64,000 nucleotides of DNA from DASXZH01 sp963829965 (GTDB lineage Bacteria; Armatimonadota; Fimbriimonadia; Fimbriimonadales; Fimbriimonadaceae): the NCBI GenBank assembly GCA_963829965.1, contig CAWHLK010000057.1, positions 161,293 through 225,292 of the forward strand. The letters run 5' to 3'. Under the pieces are notes generated by a model. It did not search any database. It saw nothing but the letters and a program-made list of their open reading frames with translations, and had not been told where the DNA came from. Both the position numbers and the translations under genes were made by a program. Positions 41,787 through 50,005 of this stretch are shown in pieces (the stretch's first letter is position 1; each line of letters starts with the position of its first letter).

Positions 41787-43916
41787 TTACTTCGGCGCTC
41801 CTGGCGCCAAATGGCAAAGGACGAGAAGCCAGTCGAGTAGCCAGATGCCGGGGAACGGAATGAGGATGCCGCCGACGCCATAGATGAGCATGTTGCGGCG
41901 AAGGATCGCCGCCGCGCCCATCGGCCTGTAGTGCACGCCGCGCAAGGCAAGCGGGATCAACGCGACAATGATCAGGGCATTGAAAATGACCGCTGCGAGA
42001 ATGGCCGAGTGCGGGCTGTGCAGCCCGATGATGTTCAAGGCCTTCAACTCGGGATAGGTGAGGAAGAACATCGCAGGGATGATCGCAAAGTATTTGGCGA
42101 CGTCGTTCGCGATACTGAAAGTCGTCAGCGATCCGCGCGTGATCAAGAGCTGCTTGCCGATCTCAACCACTTCGATCAGCTTGGTGGGGTTGGAATCCAG
42201 GTCCACCATATTGCCCGCCTCTTTCGCGGCCTGGGTTCCCGAGTTCATCGCCACGCCCACGTCGGCCTGCGCCAGGGCAGGGGCGTCGTTGGTGCCGTCT
42301 CCCGTCATCGCCACCATGCGCCCACCGCTCTGCTCCTGGCGAATGTAGGCAAGCTTCATTTCGGGCGTTGCTTCCGCAAGGAAGTCGTCCACGCCGGCTT
42401 CCGCGGCAATCGAAGCCGCCGTCAGCGGGTTGTCGCCCGTGATCATTACCGTCTTGATACCCATTTCGCGAAGCTGGGCAAAGCGCGACTTCATGCCCCC
42501 CTTCACGATGTCCTTGAGTTGGATGACTCCGAGGACGCGCCCCGCTTCGGCAACAACCAGCGGCGTTCCGCCCGCCTTGGAAACGCTCTCCACGATCGTC
42601 TCGATCTCCGGAGGCATCGATCCGCCCTTTTCCGCCACGAACTTGCGCACGGCATCCGTCGCGCCCTTGCGTACTTCCCGGCCCTCCAAGTTCACGCCGC
42701 TCATTCGTGTTTGGGCGGAGAAGGGGACGAACTCTGCGCCCAGGGCATGGATATCCCGCTCGCGTAAACCGTATTGCTCTTTGGCGAGAACAACGATGCT
42801 GCGGCCCTCAGGCGTTTCGTCGGCGAGTGAAGCGAGCTGGGCCGCATCCGCCATTTCAGAGTCGCTTACGCCGGGAGCGCAGTGAAAAGCGGTCGCTTGC
42901 CGGTTGCCGAGGGTGATGGTTCCCGTCTTGTCGAGCAGCAGCGTGTTCACGTCTCCCGCCGCCTCCACCGCGCGTCCGGACATCGCCAAAACGTTATGCT
43001 GCATCACCCGGTCCATACCCGCGATGCCGATTGCGCTCAGCAATCCGCCGATCGTGGTTGGGATCAAACAGACGAGCAGGGCGACCAGCACGGTGATGCT
43101 GGGCACCTCTCCCGCCTTCGCCGCATTCACGCTGTAGCTTGCGAACGGAAGCAAGGTCACCGTCGCGAACATGAAAATAAGGGTGAGACCTGCGAGCAGA
43201 ATGCTCAGGGCAATCTCGTTCGGCGTCTTCTGCCGCTGCGCGCCCTCAACCAAGGCGATCATGCGGTCCAGGAACGATTCGCCCGGGTTCGCGGAAACCA
43301 CCACGACAATCCTATCGGACAGCACCCTCGTGCCACCCGTAACCGCGCTTCGGTCGCCCCCCGCTTCACGGATAACAGGGGCGGACTCACCGGTGATCGC
43401 AGACTCGTCCACGCTTGCCACGCCTTCTACGATCTCGCCATCGGCCGGGATCATATCCATTGCTTCGCAAACGAACTTGTCGCCACGCCTCAACTCGATC
43501 GCCGGAGTCTGCTCCTCGTGATTGTTCACCAGCTTGCGGGCAATGGTGTCGGTCTTCGTTTTGCGGAGCGCATCCGCCTGGGCCTTGCCCCGGCCTTCGG
43601 CCATCGCCTCGGCGAAGTTCGCGAAGATAACCGTGAACCACAGCCAGAACGTGACCTGGCCAACAAATAGCGTCTCCTCGCCCCGCGCCCCGGTGAAGAG
43701 ATCTCGGAAGAAGAAGTAGCTCGTCATGACGCTGCCGACTTCGACCACGAACATGACCGGGTTCTTGGCCACGTGCCGCGGATCGAGCTTGCGGAACGAA
43801 TCCACGATCGCCCGTTTCACGATCGTCGGCTCGAACAAAGAACGAGGCGCGTTCTTCGGCCTCATCGAGCCCATCGGCTCGGCTGCTGTTGGTGTAGGTA
43901 CAGGTGTGTTAACCAT
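41787..43916 (-). CDS. kdpB: Potassium-transporting P-type ATPase KdpB
   Basis: A 709-residue P-type ATPase. The phosphorylation site is LLLDKTGTITLGNR with Asp 329; the actuator-domain TGES sits at about 174-178; MTGDGTNDAPALAQADVGVA is the hinge motif; helices surround PTTIG near residue 287, as in type IA pumps. An N-terminal extension (PTPTAAEPMGSMRPKNAPRS) precedes the domain and may be disordered. KdpB hydrolyses ATP to drive K+ uptake through KdpA at low external potassium. Between it and kdpA lie 141 bp filled by an inverted pair of heptamer arrays, which is unusual for this operon. Confidence 0.97.
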   Translation of the reverse strand: MVNTPVPTPTAAEPMGSMRPKNAPRSLFEPTIVKRAIVDSFRKLDPRHVAKNPVMFVVEVGSVMTSYFFFRDLFTGARGEETLFVGQVTFWLWFTVIFANFAEAMAEGRGKAQADALRKTKTDTIARKLVNNHEEQTPAIELRRGDKFVCEAMDMIPADGEIVEGVASVDESAITGESAPVIREAGGDRSAVTGGTRVLSDRIVVVVSANPGESFLDRMIALVEGAQRQKTPNEIALSILLAGLTLIFMFATVTLLPFASYSVNAAKAGEVPSITVLVALLVCLIPTTIGGLLSAIGIAGMDRVMQHNVLAMSGRAVEAAGDVNTLLLDKTGTITLGNRQATAFHCAPGVSDSEMADAAQLASLADETPEGRSIVVLAKEQYGLRERDIHALGAEFVPFSAQTRMSGVNLEGREVRKGATDAVRKFVAEKGGSMPPEIETIVESVSKAGGTPLVVAEAGRVLGVIQLKDIVKGGMKSRFAQLREMGIKTVMITGDNPLTAASIAAEAGVDDFLAEATPEMKLAYIRQEQSGGRMVAMTGDGTNDAPALAQADVGVAMNSGTQAAKEAGNMVDLDSNPTKLIEVVEIGKQLLITRGSLTTFSIANDVAKYFAIIPAMFFLTYPELKALNIIGLHSPHSAILAAVIFNALIIVALIPLALRGVHYRPMGAAAILRRNMLIYGVGGILIPFPGIWLLDWLLVLCHLAPGAPK

Positions 43917-43924
43917 CGAATTAG

Positions 43925-44052
43925 TGGGTGTTAGGTGTTGGGTGTTGGGTATTAGGGGTTAGGCGTCGGGTGCGGGGTGACTGCCAGGCCATCTTCCGGA
44001 CCCAACACCCAACACCCAAAACCCAAGACCCAATACCCAACACCCAAAACCC
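43925..44052 (+). repeat. Inverted pair of class I heptamer arrays between kdpA and kdpB
   Basis: Left arm 43925-43979 reads GGTGTTGGGTGTTGGGTATT-like units; right arm 44000-44052 reads CCCAACACCCAACACCCAAA-like units, its complement. The arms could fold the kdp transcript into a large hairpin with a 20-base loop (43980-43999) between kdpA and kdpB. Confidence 0.85.
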
Positions 44053-44057
44053 GGTAC

Positions 44058-45908
44058 TCAAAATACTCTTCCTGCAAGCATCTGGAATTGCTCCACGATC
44101 GGTCCCAGGGACAAAGCGGGGAAGAACGTGAGAGCGTTGACGATAATCACGACCGCGATCAGAATCCCCACGAACGTTCCCGAGTCCGTCGGGAACGTGC
44201 CTGCGCTTGCCGGCACCGCCTTTTTGGCCGCCAAACTCCCTGCCATCGCAAGCAGAGGAAGGATCATAAAGAACCTGCCGAAAAGCATGGCGATAACAAG
44301 CGTGACGTTGTAATGGGGTGTGTTGGCCGTGATGCCCGCGAACGCCGAGCCGTTGTTGCCAACCGCGGAAGAGTAGGCATAGAACACTTCAGAGAATCCG
44401 TGGGATCCGCTGTTGTTCATGTTGTTGATCGTGTCGCCCTCGTAGTTGCTGGGGTCGCTGTTGCCGACGTGGTTCGCCATTGCAAGCAAAGGCAGTTTGG
44501 ATTCGTCGGTTGCCTGGTCCTTGGTGAATGTCTTCGCATCGCCCGGCGGGTAGTGCATGTTGACGCTAAGCGCCGTCCAACCAAGGATATTCGCCGCCAA
44601 AATTAGGCATGCCAGCATCGACATTTGAACTTCGAACTTCTGAATGCGCTTTCCGATATATTCCGGCGTCCGGCCCACCATGAGGCCCGCGATGAACACC
44701 GTGATCACCGCAAACATCAGCATCCCGTAGAGCCCTGCGCCAACTCCGCCGAAGATCACTTCGCCGGTCAGCAGGTTGAATAAAGGTACAAAGCCGCCGA
44801 TCGGGGTAAAGGAGTCGTGCATGGAGTTGACCGCGCCGCAGGACGCGTCGGTCGTGACCGTGGCAAACAGCGTGGACGCGCCAATGCCATAGCGGGTTTC
44901 CTTGCCCTCCATGTTGCCGCCTGGTTGGCCGGGGCCGACAACGGTTTGCACGCCTGCCTTGGCCAGTTGGGGGGTGCCGGCCTGCTCCGCAAAGGTGCAG
45001 ACGAAGGCGCCGCCCAGGAACATCACGCTCATCGCAGCGAAGATCGCCCAACCCTGCCGGGTATTGCCGACCATCTTTCCGAAGGTGTAGGTCAACCCCG
45101 CGGGAATGATGAAAATGCAAATGATCTGAAGCAGATTCGTGAAGTTGCTTGGGTTCTCAAACGGGTGAGCGGAGTTCGCGTTGAAAAGCCCTCCGCCGTT
45201 GGTGCCCAGCATTTTGATGATCTCTTGGGACGCCACTAAACCGAACGGGATGGATTGTTTCGCACCCTCGAGCGTGGTTCCGCTCGTGTAGGGAAGGAGG
45301 TTTTGGGGGACACCGCCCGCCATCATGAGAACGGCGCCCAGTACGCACAGGGGAAAGAGCACGTAGAGCGTCGCACGAACGGTGTCCACCCAAAAGCTCC
45401 CGATCCCTTTCGCCGACTTCCTGGCGAAACCGCGGATCACCGCGACCGCAATCGCGATACCGGTAGCGGCCGACATCCAGTTATGAATGGCAAGGGAAAC
45501 CGCGTTTGAGAAATAGCTGATGGTGCTCTCAGGCGTGTAGCTCTGCCAGTTCGTATTCGTGGTGAACGAGCCCGCCGTGTTGAACGCAAGGTCCGGAGTC
45601 ATTTCCTTCGCGCCGAAATGCTGAGGGTTGAACGGTAGGAAACCTTGGAGCCGCAAGAGAGCGTAGCTGAGAACCATCCCTACCAAGCTGAAGGCCAGCA
45701 TGGCCAGCGCGTAAGTGGTCCACTTCTGATCCTCTGCCGGATCGATGCCGCAAACCTTATAGATGAGCTTCTCAAACCACCCTAAAACAGGGTGGAGGAA
45801 AGTGCGTTGACCATCGAACACCTTGGCCATGAACCCGCCGATCGGCTTCGTCAGGGCCAGAATGATCAGGAAGAAAACAACGATCTGCAATATGCCGTGA
45901 GCGTTCAT
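44058..45908 (-). CDS. kdpA: Potassium-transporting ATPase subunit KdpA
   Basis: A 616-residue channel-like membrane protein; KdpA is usually about 560, and the extra length lies in loops (for example GDAKTFTKDQATDESKLPLL). Selectivity-filter-type segments include TNTNWQSYTPESTISYF, KMLGTNGGGLFNANSAHPFE and TTDASCGAVNSMHDSF, and the end has GNNGSAFAGITANTPHYNVT. It is the K+-selective entry path of the high-affinity Kdp pump, related to Trk/Ktr channels. It starts 3 bp after kdpF. Identification is certain. Confidence 0.97.
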   Translation of the reverse strand: MNAHGILQIVVFFLIILALTKPIGGFMAKVFDGQRTFLHPVLGWFEKLIYKVCGIDPAEDQKWTTYALAMLAFSLVGMVLSYALLRLQGFLPFNPQHFGAKEMTPDLAFNTAGSFTTNTNWQSYTPESTISYFSNAVSLAIHNWMSAATGIAIAVAVIRGFARKSAKGIGSFWVDTVRATLYVLFPLCVLGAVLMMAGGVPQNLLPYTSGTTLEGAKQSIPFGLVASQEIIKMLGTNGGGLFNANSAHPFENPSNFTNLLQIICIFIIPAGLTYTFGKMVGNTRQGWAIFAAMSVMFLGGAFVCTFAEQAGTPQLAKAGVQTVVGPGQPGGNMEGKETRYGIGASTLFATVTTDASCGAVNSMHDSFTPIGGFVPLFNLLTGEVIFGGVGAGLYGMLMFAVITVFIAGLMVGRTPEYIGKRIQKFEVQMSMLACLILAANILGWTALSVNMHYPPGDAKTFTKDQATDESKLPLLAMANHVGNSDPSNYEGDTINNMNNSGSHGFSEVFYAYSSAVGNNGSAFAGITANTPHYNVTLVIAMLFGRFFMILPLLAMAGSLAAKKAVPASAGTFPTDSGTFVGILIAVVIIVNALTFFPALSLGPIVEQFQMLAGRVF

Positions 45909-45911
45909 TGA

Positions 45912-45998
45912 TTAAAATTTCTCCGGCTTGAGCAGAGCGTAGAGCAGGTAGACAATGAGCCCGAGGGCGATGATGCCTGTCCAAATGTAATCAATCAT
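45912..45998 (-). CDS. kdpF: Potassium-transporting ATPase small subunit KdpF
   Basis: A 28-residue single-helix peptide, MIDYIWTGIIALGLIVYLLY followed by ALLKPEKF, the classic KdpF form with its LL.PE.F ending. KdpF sits beside KdpA as a lipid-like stabiliser. It is located 3 bp before the kdpA start and overlaps the preceding 35-codon gene by 8 bp. Confidence 0.93.
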   Translation of the reverse strand: MIDYIWTGIIALGLIVYLLYALLKPEKF

Positions 45999-46098
45999 TC
46001 GAATCACCATGCAGCTTGTCGCACCCGTGCACGTACCATGCCGAGAGTAGAAAGAATAAGATCGTGAGAAGAATATAAATCGCGTCAGCCAAAGCCAA
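45991..46098 (-). CDS. Small membrane peptide at the head of the kdp operon
   Basis: A 35-residue frame from TTG 46098 (AGGTGA just upstream): MALADAIYILLTILFFLLSA, then WYVHGCDKLHGDSND. One membrane helix is followed by the W.Y..GCD.L pattern seen in short unnamed proteins encoded just before kdpF in many bacteria. Its stop overlaps kdpF, implying coupled translation. Function is not established; it may be an extra small subunit or a leader peptide. Confidence 0.7.
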   Translation of the reverse strand: MALADAIYILLTILFFLLSAWYVHGCDKLHGDSND

Positions 46099-46382
46099 TC
46101 ACCTATTCCGGTCCCGCTTAATCAAGACCACCCCAAATCCTACGCCAAATGCCCGTAAAGGGCGCATAAGAGGGGGGCATCCTGCCTGTAAAGATTTCAT
46201 TAAGAAGGCCCCGGAGCAAACCTTAGCAAAATTTTTATACTGTGCCCAAATGGCTTAACACATGCTTTATGCGGAATCCCGTAACATTCGGAGCACAGGC
46301 TTTGCTGGAGGCAATCGTTCTAGCAGTAGCGCTGGGAGCATGCGTTTAATGCCGCAGTGACAGTAGCGGCGCCGAAGACTCG
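46099..46382. promoter_or_regulatory. Divergent region upstream of the kdp operon
   Basis: This gap must hold the kdp promoter. An AT-rich patch, CAAAATTTTTATACTGTG at 46228-46245, stands out in GC-rich surroundings and could hold a -10 box or KdpE-type site, but I cannot define either. No gene is seen. Confidence 0.35.
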
Positions 46383-46874
46383 ATGGACGCTCACCGGCGG
46401 CCTAATCATATGATCCCGAGAATCCAAATGGAAGAACCAACGCTCGCTCAAACCACCGTTCCTGTCCAAGTCCTTTTTGGTTTCGATCCGTCGATCGCCG
46501 CCGAGCTTGAAGGGACATGGAACAAAGGCGCGGAAGCGATCACGATCTTCTATGGCGGCAATTCCAACGAGTTCACCTCCCTCAAGAAATGGTGGATCGA
46601 AACCGTTGAGCCCGAGGAGGGCTGGCCCTACAAGATACTGATTGTAGGTGGAAGCCACGAAGACCCGTCGTTCGCCGTGGATTTTGTTTCAACCATGGCC
46701 ACCGTCCGACCCAAGTCCACCTTTAGCCTTCACGTCCTCTGCCGCCAATGCACATCCTTTCCCGAGCGTACGACTCAAAAGCTGAAACTTAGAAAGTTCG
46801 TGAACCGGATCGAATCCCTCAAGTGCCCGAATCTGGTAGTAGACCGCTCCACCGCCCGCCCAACCGAGAACTAA
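46383..46874 (+). CDS. Hypothetical soluble protein
   Basis: Up to 163 residues; the start is uncertain, with ATGs at 46383, 46410 (MIPRIQMEEPTLAQT) and 46428. The body shows alternating beta strands and helices (VQVLFGFDPSIAAELEGTWN, AITIFYGGNSNEFTSLKKWW, PYKILIVGGSHEDPSFAVDF), with a basic, cysteine-containing end. No signal peptide or membrane helix. Not recognised. It is divergent from the kdp operon and followed by the first repeat array. Composition and codon pattern look coding. Confidence 0.5.
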   Translation: MDAHRRPNHMIPRIQMEEPTLAQTTVPVQVLFGFDPSIAAELEGTWNKGAEAITIFYGGNSNEFTSLKKWWIETVEPEEGWPYKILIVGGSHEDPSFAVDFVSTMATVRPKSTFSLHVLCRQCTSFPERTTQKLKLRKFVNRIESLKCPNLVVDRSTARPTEN

Positions 46875-46885
46875 CGGCCGCTCAG

Positions 46886-47650
46886 CCCCAACGGGGCGAC
46901 AGATTATAGCGAAGCCGAGCGAAGCGAGATTCCGGCGAGTGCAAACGAAGGCGGAAGGCGAAGCCCTGGTACCGCCGCCCATCTTCCTCCGGAAGCCCGG
47001 TTCCTGAGCTTGTCGAAGGGGTAAGGGCCTAGTTGTGATAGCGAAGGTTGAATCTCCCGCCGAAAGGCGAAACACGAAGCCGGCCATGAACCTCCCTTTC
47101 AGGGCGCCGATATTGCCACGCAACCCGTTGCCGACGCCCGGTGGCCCAACGGGCCTAGTTGTCATAGCGAAGGGCGAAGTGTTCCGCCGTAAGGCGGATC
47201 ACGCAGCCCTGGTAAAGGACCGCCCGTTTAATAGAGCCCTGAAAGGGCGGGTTTCAGGTTCGCGCCGGGCCCAACGGGCCTAGTTGCCATAGCGAATGTT
47301 GAATCTCCCGCCGAAAGGCGAAACACGAAGCCGGCCATGAACCTCCCTTTTCAGGGCGTCGATATTGCTTACGCAACCCTTGCCGACGTCCGGTGGCCCA
47401 ACGGGCCTAGTTGTCATAGCGAAGGGCGAAGTGTTCCGCCGTAAGGCGGATCACGCAGCCCTGGTAAAGGACCGCCCGTTCAATAGAGCCCTGAAAGGGC
47501 GGGTTTCAGGTTCGCGCCGGGCCCAACGGGCCTAGTTGTCATAGCGAAGGGGGGAGCGCATCCGCCGCAGCCGTAGGCAAGGGCGGAAAGCGGAACCCTG
47601 GAACAGAGCCACCAAAATAATTCCGGCGGGGCTGTAGGTCCCGCGTTAAA
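46886..47650 (+). repeat. Higher-order tandem array, about 252 bp superunit of two 125 bp units
   Basis: Units begin near GGGCCTAGTTGTCATAGCGA at 47025, 47151, 47276, 47403 and 47528, with a diverged unit from 46886 (CCCCAACGGGGCGACAGATT). Odd units share GAATCTCCCGCCGAAAGGCG, even units share GTGTTCCGCCGTAAGGCGGA, so the order is A-B-A-B. Each contains GC-rich palindromes. No conserved spacer-repeat alternation as in CRISPR. The rest of 46875-47921 shows no gene. Confidence 0.85.
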
Positions 47651-47921
47651 ACTCGGAGCCCATCGACACTCCCGCCAAGTCGGACGGATCCGCCGAAAAA
47701 ACCGCTCCCAAATACGCCGCCCTTCCACCGAAATCAAACACGCCCCCTTGGCACCCGTTACCGCGAAATCCATTTTACGTTTGAACTTTTGGCCCTATTC
47801 GATATATCATCTAAACTAAGGACCAAATTGGGGAAGAACCTCACTTGGCATGAAGCTCTAATAGTAAGCGACACGCCGACAATTCTCGTTTGGGACGGGG
47901 CGAACTATTAGCAAGGGAGGT

Positions 47922-48590
47922 GTGCTATTGTGTTTTATGATGCTGATCGCCTTGTACCTTAAGCCAAGGCTGTCGTTGCATCGGTCGTCCCCCTTCGCGC
48001 CGACATTGGGTCCCGTTAACCCAGCGGGCCGGGCGCTGGCGGCCGCTATCCGGATAAGCATAGGTGTGGCGCTCATGGGCATCTGGGCCTTCCCAGCTCA
48101 AGCTAGTCAATACAGCCATTCGGGCGAGCCCAAATTGGCGAACTCAGAGATTGAACGGGACGCAAAAAAGGACCACGTCTCGGTCGCGCTGGAAGAGGCA
48201 CTTTTTCACATTAACGAGGACGTTTCCCAATTGGGGCGCCCCTCACCACAGCATTGGCGACTCATTAAAGGAGCCCTGAACTCAAGGAACAAGTTTTCGA
48301 GGCTCGATGCGGAAGGGTTTCTGCACGATTTGGGGCACACGGCGTTGCGCGCCTATGCCCTGCAGGTCGCTACCCGGATGATGAGCTCCCCATTGGAGGA
48401 AGAGAAGGAATCAGCCCTATCCGAGTACTACCTACTAGAAGGCCCCAACCGGGATAGAATCCTCGACGCAGCAATACATGGGCAGGATCGGCAGCTCCGT
48501 AATTACGCACTGTGGTACCGCAAAGCATTGAAAGTGCGGGCGGCATTGCACGGCGTCAACAGCTCGCCACGTCAGATTATTGGCCGATGA
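47922..48590 (+). CDS. Hypothetical exported or membrane-anchored protein
   Basis: Up to 222 residues; the first start is GTG 47922, ATG 47937 is likely. The N-terminus has a hydrophobic stretch (AAAIRISIGVALMGIWAFPA, about residues 40-60) ending in AQA, which would be a signal peptide if translation began nearer to it. The remainder is soluble and helical (VSVALEEALFHINEDVSQLG, ESALSEYYLLEGPNRDRILD), perhaps HEAT-like. Not recognised. The gene after it on the same strand is 28 bp away and may be co-transcribed. Confidence 0.5.
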   Translation: MLLCFMMLIALYLKPRLSLHRSSPFAPTLGPVNPAGRALAAAIRISIGVALMGIWAFPAQASQYSHSGEPKLANSEIERDAKKDHVSVALEEALFHINEDVSQLGRPSPQHWRLIKGALNSRNKFSRLDAEGFLHDLGHTALRAYALQVATRMMSSPLEEEKESALSEYYLLEGPNRDRILDAAIHGQDRQLRNYALWYRKALKVRAALHGVNSSPRQIIGR

Positions 48591-48618
48591 CAGCTTATAC
48601 CAGTGACCCATTAGACTA

Positions 48619-49263
48619 TTGCGGCCAGGGGCCATATGGCTCTTCCACGAAGGTGCGAGAAGGATGACGGGCGCACCCGTTGCATTGACCCTAGCCCAAC
48701 ATCTTATTCGAGACGCGCTGGCTCGCGGCCGCTACGACCTTCTTCTTCGATGCGTGAGTACCTACCCAGTCAAGGGCAAGGTTTGGAGTTCATGGCCCGG
48801 GGACACGATGACCGGGGACATTTTCTTCCCGCTTGGCCGATCGGATATGATGTTCGTCGTAGGGGCTACATGGCGCAAGTATCAGTTGACCATGTATTCG
48901 AGAAAAGGAAACACAGTAACCCGGGATTGGGTTCTTCCACTCAAGTTTGACCAACAACTTTCGAACAATTCTGCTGGGTATTTGGGGTTCAAGAATGACG
49001 GCACTTTGGCAGTTGTCTTCGCTAAGGAGGGCCAACTGCTTCCCAGGCAACTCACGGTTGCCCAAAAGAAGGTCTTAGGATACGGAGGACTGTACGCCGA
49101 GTATTCCTTTGGATTTGAAGGCCTTTTAATTGGGTTGACGGGAGTCTACGGCCCGGTCGAAAATGGCTCCATTCCGTATGAGACGGCCGAGGACGGGAAA
49201 TACCTCCCAACACTTCCCGAAGAAAGCCGTATGATGAAGTCCCCGCACCTGAAGGAGCACTAA
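48619..49263 (+). CDS. Hypothetical protein
   Basis: Up to 214 residues from TTG 48619; ATG 48664 (MTGAPVALTLAQHLIRDALA), right behind AGAAGG, is the more usual start and gives 199. The first 45 residues are helical; the rest is beta-rich with repeated short strands (DIFFPLGRSDMMFVVGATWR, GYLGFKNDGTLAVVFAKEGQ, SFGFEGLLIGLTGVYGPVE). No transmembrane segment or known motif. Same strand as, and 28 bp after, the previous hypothetical gene, so the two may work together. No function proposed. Confidence 0.5.
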   Translation: MRPGAIWLFHEGARRMTGAPVALTLAQHLIRDALARGRYDLLLRCVSTYPVKGKVWSSWPGDTMTGDIFFPLGRSDMMFVVGATWRKYQLTMYSRKGNTVTRDWVLPLKFDQQLSNNSAGYLGFKNDGTLAVVFAKEGQLLPRQLTVAQKKVLGYGGLYAEYSFGFEGLLIGLTGVYGPVENGSIPYETAEDGKYLPTLPEESRMMKSPHLKEH

Positions 49264-49796
49264 ATGAGAAGGGAGATAAGCTGGCTGCGAACAGCCTAAA
49301 GTTGAACTGCCTTCGGGATTACGCAAATTTTCGCAATCGTCTTGACTATCAAAAAATGCAAGGCAACGCAGCCATGGGCGGGCCGTGAGAACCGTCCAAG
49401 AGTAAACGGTTCGATGACCCGGCTAATGGGCGTTCCGAGCAACTCACCTGTGCCCCGGGCCTTGGAACGCATGTCTACTATTTCTTGTTCAATTGCGTGG
49501 GAAGCCATATCCCGGATCCCCGACCGATCGCTGAACAAATAGAGCCAAAGCAACCAACCACGAACCGCCTTAGACTGAAAAAAAAGAAACGAAAAAACTG
49601 TCGCTCGCCGCTCGACTAGTTGTCAAAAATAAAAATGTCTCTCATTTCCTCTCATTTTCTCTCATCCTTATAACCCCCGCACCCCTCCCAACTCTCAAAA
49701 CCCGCCCTCCAAAAAATAATTGCAACAGAAAAAAGGCACTCCGGTTTACTCCGTTACACTCCGATTCACAGCAGTTAAGAATTAAAGGCCGCCGCC
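49264..49796. other. Gap before the kdpD heptamer array
   Basis: About 530 bp with no gene I trust. It becomes AT-rich from 49570 (AAAAAAAAGAAACGAAAAAA, then TCTCATTTCCTCTCATTTTC). A minus-strand frame of up to 85 codons at 49296-49553 has no recognisable features. Confidence 0.4.
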
Positions 49797-49799
49797 TGT

Positions 49800-49986
49800 A
49801 ATGCAAACCCCAAGACCCAATACCCAAAACCCAATACCCAAAACCTAAAACCCAAGAAGCCCAAAACCCAAAACCCAAAACCCAAGAAGCCCAAAACCCA
49901 AAACCCAATACCCAATACCCAAAACCCAATACCCAATACCCAAAACCCAATACCCAAAACCCAAGAAGCCCAAAACCCAAACCCCC
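49800..49986 (+). repeat. Heptanucleotide repeat array, class I, in the kdpD leader
   Basis: About 25 units of NACCCAA (AACCCAA, TACCCAA) with three nine-base GAAGCCCAA units spaced through it. It ends 20 bp before the kdpD start. The template strand is a dense run of GGGTTTTGGG, able to form G-quadruplexes. Confidence 0.9.
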
Positions 49987-50005
49987 TGAGCTAAAGTAAA
50001 GAGAC

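Noticed and set aside
46228..46245. KdpE binding site at TTTTTATAC
   Set aside because: Only a loose resemblance to the E. coli site and no second supporting element; kept as an unassigned AT-rich patch.
46886..47650. Regular repeats suggesting a CRISPR array
   Set aside because: Units are about 125 bp, conserved throughout, without 20-50 bp unique spacers, and no cas genes lie near.
47480..47773. 97-codon minus-strand frame MDFAVTGAKGACLISVEGRR...
   Set aside because: It runs into the repeat array and has low-complexity, cysteine- and tryptophan-rich sequence; more likely part of a dispersed repeat.
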